Assembly: GCA_015231825.1 (NCBI GenBank)
Contig: JADGAV010000016.1
Span: 1,609-65,608, forward strand
From: SAR324 cluster bacterium
GTDB lineage: Bacteria; SAR324; NAC60-12
DNA length: 64,000 nucleotides
Reading direction: 5' to 3'
Below the pieces are notes generated by a model, which ran no database searches, had not been told where the DNA came from, and saw only the letters and a program-made list of their open reading frames with translations. How positions within the stretch are numbered: the first letter of the stretch is position 1; every line of letters begins with the position of its first letter. The position numbers and the translations under genes were made by a program. Shown here piece by piece: positions 58,009-64,000 of the stretch.

Positions 58009-59187
58009 TCATAACATCCCGTATATCAAACCAGCCAGAACGGCACCTGCAAAACCCAGCAGTACATAGGCAGCAAAAACTGGACGTCGCACCAAGGGGA
58101 AAACTGCCGTCATTGCAGGAATGCTGCTCACCGCGCCTGCCACGACAAAAGCCATACCGGACCCCACCGACATCCCCTGACTGATCAACCCTGCAACCAG
58201 CGCAGGTGCAATATAAGAATTCAGATAAGCAGGAACGCCAACGAGAGCACTGATCATAACCGGCAGGATACCGTTTCCTCCTACCACCGAGGCAATGGAT
58301 TCTGCAGGGATGTAGTGAATCATCAGACTTTCCAGTGTGTAGGCAAACAGCATCCACTTCAATAAAAACAATGCATTTTCAAACAATTCTGATCGAAAGA
58401 TGTCCCGTCTTTTTGTTTCTGTCCAGAAGCGCCAGACCGGTTTTTTGTCTGAGAGACTGCTTGATCCGCAGGATCCGCTTGTCGAACAACTGTCAGCGCT
58501 ATCAGAACAACTGGAACTCGATTTCTTTTTACGCGCCTGGTATGGATTTTTGAAATAGCCTGCAGAACTGCACAATTTGATAGCAAATCCTCCCATTAAA
58601 CCGAGAGCAACAGCGATGAATGCTTTTGCAATGGCGAACTTCCAACCCAGTGCAGCAGCAGTTATCAGCAAAGTCGGTGGATCGATTAGAGGAGAAGAAA
58701 GCCAAAATGCCATGATTGCCGAAAGTGGCGTCCCCAGAGCCAGCAAGCCGGCGATAAAAGGAATGACCTCACAAGAGCAAAAAGGCGCCAATCCTCCCAG
58801 CAAAGCCGCAAAAACAATCATCCGCTTTTCGCGTCCCTTGAAGGCATTGGCAATTAAAGCTTCAGATCCTGTCGCTTTCAGTCCAGCAATTAGCAGGACA
58901 GCAAAAACCATATAAGGAGCAGTCTGTGCTAAATTTGTCAGTGTCAGCATTCCCAACGGAAAAAGCTGATCAGGATCAAAAACAGCTAGAATTCCAAAAA
59001 TCGCAATAATCAGGAGATAAACCCGTTCAAAGGAGTTGTATACCTTTGAAACAAGTCCATTGCCATTTTGCAATTGCTTCAGGCTAAATTTTTGCCGGAA
59101 ATTGTTCAAGAGTTCCCTTTTTATCTGATTTTCCGGGGGATTTTCACTAAAAACCGGTTTTTGATTTTCATGGGTGACACTATCCAT
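58009..59187 (-). CDS. ArsP/YraQ-like permease (DUF318 family)
   Basis: 392 aa multi-TM; 'GLAPFCSCEVIPFIAGLLALGTPLSAIMAFWLSSPLIDP'; Cys/Ser-rich loop. Confidence 0.85.
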   Translation of the reverse strand: MDSVTHENQKPVFSENPPENQIKRELLNNFRQKFSLKQLQNGNGLVSKVYNSFERVYLLIIAIFGILAVFDPDQLFPLGMLTLTNLAQTAPYMVFAVLLIAGLKATGSEALIANAFKGREKRMIVFAALLGGLAPFCSCEVIPFIAGLLALGTPLSAIMAFWLSSPLIDPPTLLITAAALGWKFAIAKAFIAVALGLMGGFAIKLCSSAGYFKNPYQARKKKSSSSCSDSADSCSTSGSCGSSSLSDKKPVWRFWTETKRRDIFRSELFENALFLLKWMLFAYTLESLMIHYIPAESIASVVGGNGILPVMISALVGVPAYLNSYIAPALVAGLISQGMSVGSGMAFVVAGAVSSIPAMTAVFPLVRRPVFAAYVLLGFAGAVLAGLIYGML

Positions 59188-59527
59188 ATACTTCTTCTTT
59201 TCGGGTTAAATTATCGTGTTTCTGTTCCTCTGACGCTTGACTGTCCTGGCAACATTCCTCCAGCAAGTAATCCGCCAGAAATTTAATTCTCTGATAGTTT
59301 GCCCGACTGATCACTTCCCTGCCGCGTTTTTCCTGCAGAACCAAATCAGCCGCAGCGAGAAAACGTAGATGATGAGCCAGTGTTGAAGCAGGCATTTTAA
59401 GCTTTTCCTGTATCTCTCCGATGCTCAATCCCTCAGGGCAAGCTCGCACCAAAATCAACAATACTGTGAGGCGAGGTTCCGAACCCACCGCAGCAAATCC
59501 TTGAGCCGCCTCCTCCAAAACTAACAT
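59180..59527 (-). CDS. ArsR/SmtB-family regulator
   Basis: 115 aa; 'EIQEKLKMPASTLAHHLRFLAAADLVLQEKRGREVIS'; C-terminal 'EECC'; overlaps permease start. Confidence 0.88.
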   Translation of the reverse strand: MLVLEEAAQGFAAVGSEPRLTVLLILVRACPEGLSIGEIQEKLKMPASTLAHHLRFLAAADLVLQEKRGREVISRANYQRIKFLADYLLEECCQDSQASEEQKHDNLTRKEEVYG

Positions 59528-60005
59528 AAAGCACCTCTCTTAATATTTGGGGACATAATACTTATTAAAACTTTCTCATATTTTCAAGGGTCAAAACTTT
59601 TTAAAATTTGCACTCTCTCTGATCATTCTGCAAAGAAGGAGTAACCGGGAGAATGAAAATTATATCCTGCCAACCATTCTTTCATACGATCCACAAAATG
59701 GAATATTATGAATAGTTGTGAATGAGCTGACTTAAAATTTAATATAACTATAAAACTGGTTATATAGAGATAACAAGTATTTTTTATCAATGCAAGGTTT
59801 TTATTTGAAATTGCGAAATGATTTCAGATGAGACCAATTCCTCTTTTTACTTTAAACACTATTCTCTTTTGTGCTGCCAATGACAATCCCGACTGAAAAG
59901 CAAAATACAAATGACTTGACACAATAATATTTGCTAATTTAGCATTGCCGCTCAGCATTATTTCCCACTCATAGAACAGACATTAAACCTCCGGACTGAA
60001 TATAC

Positions 60006-60383
60006 ATGCCTCATCTGATTATCGAATGCTCGGCCAATCTGGAGGGAGATCTCGACATCCAGGCCTTTTGCGAGCATCTGAGACAAACCGCCACAGAGAT
60101 CGATGCATTTCCCCTTGCCGGAGTCCGGGTCCGTGCTTTCGTCACCCGTTACTACAGCATCGCAGATGGCAATCCGAAACATTGCTTCATCGATATATCT
60201 GTACGTCTACGTGCAGGTCGCCCCATGGATGTCCGCAAAGCAGCCGCAGAAAAGATCTTTGAAGCGGCAAAAACCTATTTAAACCCACTGATGACAACCC
60301 GTTCCATTGCTCTTTCTCTGGAAATGCGTGACATTGATCCTGAACTTTCTCCTAAAACCAGCACAATTCGAGAACATCTATAG
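60006..60383 (+). CDS. hpaF: 5-carboxymethyl-2-hydroxymuconate delta-isomerase
   Basis: 125 aa; 'MPHLIIECSANLEG', 'GVRVRAFVTRYYSIADGNPKHCFIDISVRLRAGR'. Confidence 0.9.
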   Translation: MPHLIIECSANLEGDLDIQAFCEHLRQTATEIDAFPLAGVRVRAFVTRYYSIADGNPKHCFIDISVRLRAGRPMDVRKAAAEKIFEAAKTYLNPLMTTRSIALSLEMRDIDPELSPKTSTIREHL

Positions 60384-60395
60384 GCTAACTGCAGT

Positions 60396-61907
60396 ATGTC
60401 GGACCTGGATCAGAATCTTGCCAAGCTGAACCAATATCTTGCCCGGTTTCGCGGTCAGGGCATTGAGAACCATATCGGGGGCAAGAACCTGCCTGCCATC
60501 TCAGGAGCTACGTTCAATACCCATTCTCCCGTAGATGAGAGTCTGATCTGTTCCGTCGCAAAAAGCGGTAAAAAGGATATCGACGCAGCCGCACAAGCAG
60601 CCCGAAATGCATTTCCAGCCTGGCAGGATCTGCAAGCCACGGAACGCAGAGGAATTCTGCACAGCATGGCCGATGGTATCGAAGCCAGGGCAGAAGAAAT
60701 TGCTCTTTGCGAATGCTGGGACACGGGACAAGCAGTGCGTTTCATGTCCAAAGCGGCATTGCGAGGAGCTGAAAATTTTCGTTTTTTTGCTGACCGCGCG
60801 CTAAGTGCCCGTGACGGCCAGGTTTTGCCGTCGGCGACACTGATGAATGTGACCACGCGTAAGCCAATAGGACCTGTGGGCGTGATCACACCCTGGAATA
60901 CTCCATTCATGCTGTCCACCTGGAAAATTGCTCCTGCGCTGGCTGCCGGATGCACTGTAGTACACAAACCCGCCGAATTTTCTCCTGTGACAGCACGTAT
61001 TCTGATGGAAATTGCAGAGGATAGTGGTCTGCCAAAAGGAGTCTTAAACCTGGTAAACGGCTTTGGCGATGAGGCCGGTAAAGCACTGACAGAACACCCG
61101 GACATCAAAGCAATCGCCTTTGTCGGGGAAAGCAAAACGGGTTCGATGATCATGAAACAAGGGGCTGACACACTGAAACGTGTGCATTTCGAACTGGGGG
61201 GCAAAAATCCGGTCATCGTTTTTGAAGACGCCGATCTGGAGCGGGCATTGGATGCTGCCGTCTTTATGATCTATTCTCTCAATGGAGAACGATGTACTTC
61301 ATCTTCACGACTTTTGTTGCAGGACAGCATCGCTGCAGAATTCGAAGGAAGATTGATCGAGCGTGTAAACAAGATCAAGGTCGGGCATCCACTGGATCCC
61401 GCAACCGAGCTGGGACCTCTGATTCACAAAACCCATTTCGATAAAGTTACCGGATATTTCGAAACTGCCCTCAAAGAAGGAGCGACCATTTCAGCAGGAG
61501 GAAAACAGATTGGAGAATCAGGCTATTTTGTCGCCCCAACCCTGTTTACCAATGCAAGCAATGACATGAAAATTGCGCAGGAAGAGATCTTCGGCCCCGT
61601 CCTCACGGCTCTGCGCTTTTCCGATGAATGGGATGCACTCGAGATTGCAAACGAAATCAAATATGGTTTGACCGGTTATATCTGGACCAACGATCTGACC
61701 CGTGCTCTTCGCATTTCAGATCGTCTTGAAGCCGGCATGATTTGGGTGAACTCAGAAAACGTCCGTCATCTGCCTACTCCATTTGGAGGAATCAAAGCCA
61801 GCGGTATTGGCCGTGACGGAGGAGACTGGTCTTTTGACTTTTACATGGAACAAAAGCACATCGGTTTTGCAACGGGCAGCCACAAAATTCCAAAACTGGG
61901 GATTTGA
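60396..61907 (+). CDS. hpaE: 5-carboxymethyl-2-hydroxymuconate semialdehyde dehydrogenase
   Basis: 503 aa ALDH; 'VITPWNTPFMLSTWKIAPALAAGCTVVHKPAEFSP', 'FELGGKNPVIVFEDADL', 'NGERCTSSSRLL'; cluster context. Confidence 0.9.
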   Translation: MSDLDQNLAKLNQYLARFRGQGIENHIGGKNLPAISGATFNTHSPVDESLICSVAKSGKKDIDAAAQAARNAFPAWQDLQATERRGILHSMADGIEARAEEIALCECWDTGQAVRFMSKAALRGAENFRFFADRALSARDGQVLPSATLMNVTTRKPIGPVGVITPWNTPFMLSTWKIAPALAAGCTVVHKPAEFSPVTARILMEIAEDSGLPKGVLNLVNGFGDEAGKALTEHPDIKAIAFVGESKTGSMIMKQGADTLKRVHFELGGKNPVIVFEDADLERALDAAVFMIYSLNGERCTSSSRLLLQDSIAAEFEGRLIERVNKIKVGHPLDPATELGPLIHKTHFDKVTGYFETALKEGATISAGGKQIGESGYFVAPTLFTNASNDMKIAQEEIFGPVLTALRFSDEWDALEIANEIKYGLTGYIWTNDLTRALRISDRLEAGMIWVNSENVRHLPTPFGGIKASGIGRDGGDWSFDFYMEQKHIGFATGSHKIPKLGI

Positions 61908-61960
61908 AAATCAGTTTCTCGAAATTTCAGCACCAAATATCCTGAGAACGGAGATTGTCT

Positions 61961-62818
61961 ATGCGTTTTGCGACCTTTTCTGCCGACAATCAATTATTTT
62001 ATGGAGCAGCCACTGAAGAAGGCATGATTGCCTTGTCAATGGAATTTCCCAAATGGCAGAGCCTGCGGGAAGTAATCGAAAATCAAGCCCTATCCGAATT
62101 GGAAAATGCCGCTGCGGGGAGGGGAATCACGCACCCCAGAGGAAAATTCGACTTTGAGATTCCAATTCCTGCTCCTGAAAAAATCATTTGTGTTGGTGTA
62201 AATTTTCCCGACCGAAACGCAGAATATAAGGATGGGCAAGAAGCACCGGCAAACATGTCACTATTTGTCCGCTTTCCCCGTTCATTTACCGGACACGGGC
62301 GCCCTCTGATCAAACCTCACGTATCGGACCAGTTGGACTATGAAGGAGAGATTGCCGTCATCATCGGAAAAACTGGTCGTTATATTTCGCAAAATGAGGC
62401 CTACCACCATATTGCAGCGATTACCCTCTGCAACGAAGGGACTCTGAGAGATTGGGTCCGACATGCCAAGTTTAACGTAACCCAGGGTAAAAACTTTGAC
62501 AATTCCGGTGCTATGGGTCCTTACCTGATTCCATTCACTTCTGGAGATCAGCTGAATGATATCCGGCTTTGCACGAAGGTCAATGGAGAACTTCGCCAGG
62601 ACGACCGCACAAGCCGGATGATTTTTCCGATCCGTCGTCAAATCGAATATATTTCTACGTTCACCACCCTGGTTCCCGGCGACATCATCGTTACAGGCAC
62701 TCCCACCGGAGCCGGAGCACGATTGGATCCTCCAGTGTATTTAAAGCACGGAGATGTCGTTGAGATTGAAGCCGAAGGCATTGGAACACTCATCAACAGA
62801 GTTGAAAACGAGACATGA
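61961..62818 (+). CDS. Fumarylacetoacetate hydrolase-family protein (HpaG-like)
   Basis: Single FAH domain; 'ICVGVNFPDRNAEYKDGQEAPANMSLFVRFPRSFTGHGRPLIKP', 'DYEGEIAVIIGK', 'VTGTPTGAGA'; MRFATFS start chosen. Confidence 0.87.
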   Translation: MRFATFSADNQLFYGAATEEGMIALSMEFPKWQSLREVIENQALSELENAAAGRGITHPRGKFDFEIPIPAPEKIICVGVNFPDRNAEYKDGQEAPANMSLFVRFPRSFTGHGRPLIKPHVSDQLDYEGEIAVIIGKTGRYISQNEAYHHIAAITLCNEGTLRDWVRHAKFNVTQGKNFDNSGAMGPYLIPFTSGDQLNDIRLCTKVNGELRQDDRTSRMIFPIRRQIEYISTFTTLVPGDIIVTGTPTGAGARLDPPVYLKHGDVVEIEAEGIGTLINRVENET

Positions 62819-63621
62819 CGCTCTCCAAGGCAAAGATAAATCAAATCGCTAAAGATTTATTTCAGGCAGAGGCTGATGCCCGGCAAATCGGACTGCCGTC
62901 GCAACGCTATTCCGACATGACCATGGATGATGCCTATGAAATACAAACCGCTTTTACCAAACTTAAATCGGCGACAGGACTCAAGATCATCGGATGGAAG
63001 ATAGGGCTGACCTCCAAAGCGATGCAGTCTGCATTGAACATCAACATTCCGGACAGCGGTGTTTTATTCGAAAATATGAAATTCAACTCGGGTGAGATTA
63101 TTCCCGGGAGTCGATTCATTGAGCCCAGAATCGAAGCCGAAATCGCTTTTGTGATGAAAGCTCCCTTGGCCGGTGCTGACGTCACTCGTAACGAAGTACT
63201 GGCAGCAACAGATTATCTTGCTCCCAGCCTGGAAATCCTCGATACCCGAATCCTGCGCATAGATCCCGAAACTGGAGAAAGTCGAAAAATTGTTGATACC
63301 ATCTCAGACAATGCGGCAAACGCAGGTATTGTGTTGGGAAATTTTCGTCATGATGTTGATGACCATGATTTGCGTTGGGTGGGTGCCCTTGTGTCTCGCA
63401 ACGGCGAAATCGAAGAAACAGGACTGGGTGCCGGTGTATTAAATGATCCCGTGGAAAGCGTAGTTTGGCTGGCTCGCCGGATGGCCCAATATGGTCAGCA
63501 GATTGAAAGCGGTCATATCGTTCTTTCAGGCTCTTTCATCCGACCCATCGAATGCCCTCCAGGGACTGCAATCAACGCAGACTTTGGTTCTTTTGGTCAC
63601 GTTGACATTTGCTTTGAATAG
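62815..63621 (+). CDS. hpaH: 2-oxo-hept-4-ene-1,7-dioate hydratase
   Basis: 268 aa; 'IIGWKIGLTSKAMQSALNINIPDSGVLFENM', 'FIEPRIEAEIAFVM', 'DTISDNAANAGIVLG'. Confidence 0.9.
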   Translation: MTLSKAKINQIAKDLFQAEADARQIGLPSQRYSDMTMDDAYEIQTAFTKLKSATGLKIIGWKIGLTSKAMQSALNINIPDSGVLFENMKFNSGEIIPGSRFIEPRIEAEIAFVMKAPLAGADVTRNEVLAATDYLAPSLEILDTRILRIDPETGESRKIVDTISDNAANAGIVLGNFRHDVDDHDLRWVGALVSRNGEIEETGLGAGVLNDPVESVVWLARRMAQYGQQIESGHIVLSGSFIRPIECPPGTAINADFGSFGHVDICFE

Positions 63622-63671
63622 GATTTTCAGCATCAGCGAAGCACCAACAAATATCCGAGAAAAAACCAACC

Positions 63672-64000
63672 ATGAGTCTCTATTATGTACAAAAGCTGAT
63701 TTACCAAATCAATCGTGATGAAAACATTCGCAGGCGTTTTGATGAAAATTTTAATGACTTGCTGGTTGACTATGAACTGAGCGATGAAGAAATTCATGCA
63801 CTTAAAAAACCGGACATTGGTTTGCTTTATGTATTAGGAGTCAACGGTCAGCTTCTTATGCATTATGCCCCTCTATTTGGCATCGAATGGTTTGATTATC
63901 TTGCGGCTATGAAACAGGGGATTGAGGAACATGGGCCGGTGCGGGCCGGTTTATACGCAATGACCGGCGGCGGGAAAAGTTTTGCAAAGGAGAATGAGTG
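63672..64000 (+). CDS. LigA-like extradiol dioxygenase small subunit/domain, truncated by window end
   Basis: Hand translation MSLYYVQKLIYQINRDENIRRRFDENFNDLLVDYELSDEEIHALKKPDIGLLYVLGVNGQLLMHYAPLFGIEWFDYLAAMKQG...; open at 64000. Confidence 0.75.
   Translation, partial: MSLYYVQKLIYQINRDENIRRRFDENFNDLLVDYELSDEEIHALKKPDIGLLYVLGVNGQLLMHYAPLFGIEWFDYLAAMKQGIEEHGPVRAGLYAMTGGGKSFAKENE

Noticed and set aside
60455-61216. 253-aa antisense ORF
   Set aside because: Shadow ORF of the hpaE aldehyde dehydrogenase gene.
60396-61907. DoeC (ectoine pathway aldehyde dehydrogenase)
   Set aside because: Position between hpaF and hpaG-like genes makes HpaE far more likely.

Overview
64 kb bacterial chromosomal window, densely coding and mostly metabolic. 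No tRNA, rRNA, CRISPR array, prophage or intact transposase gene was recognised. Main blocks: (i) a 30-bp tandem array at the left edge and scattered short GTGTCCCC/GGGGACA and GGGTCAGGC/GCCTGACCC motifs that look like REP/RAYT-type debris, one of them next to a truncated STAS-domain gene; (ii) a minus-strand sodium-pump cluster gcdA-gcdC-gcdB-(38-aa gcdD/oadG-like)-acyl-CoA dehydrogenase (6.2-11.2 kb), consistent with a glutaryl-CoA dehydrogenase coupled to a Na+-translocating glutaconyl-CoA decarboxylase; (iii) an acyl-CoA ligase + LivGHMKF-type ABC transporter operon with a LivG fused to an N-terminal SpoIIAA/STAS-like domain (15.3-23.3 kb); (iv) a structured intergenic region followed by an ectoine/hydroxyectoine utilisation cluster (doeD, eutE/doeB, eutA, eutB, eutC, eutD/doeA; 24.0-30.6 kb); (v) a tightly packed trio of D-2-hydroxyacid dehydrogenase, APH-fold kinase and atypical enolase paralogue (35.4-38.7 kb), which may be an undescribed hydroxyacid-to-PEP module; (vi) a second Liv-type ABC transporter (38.7-43.4 kb); (vii) assorted genes including a PQQ sugar dehydrogenase-cytochrome fusion, fabA, pentapeptide protein, cyclophilin-parvulin fusion, gpmI, an animal-type UDP-glucose dehydrogenase, dapD, a CCA-adding enzyme fused to a zinc-ribbon/membrane domain, PrsW-like protease and arsR/permease; (viii) a homoprotocatechuate-type meta-cleavage cluster (hpaF, hpaE, hpaG, hpaH, LigA-like) that runs off the right edge. 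All product names come from reading motifs and recalled families; no database search was run.
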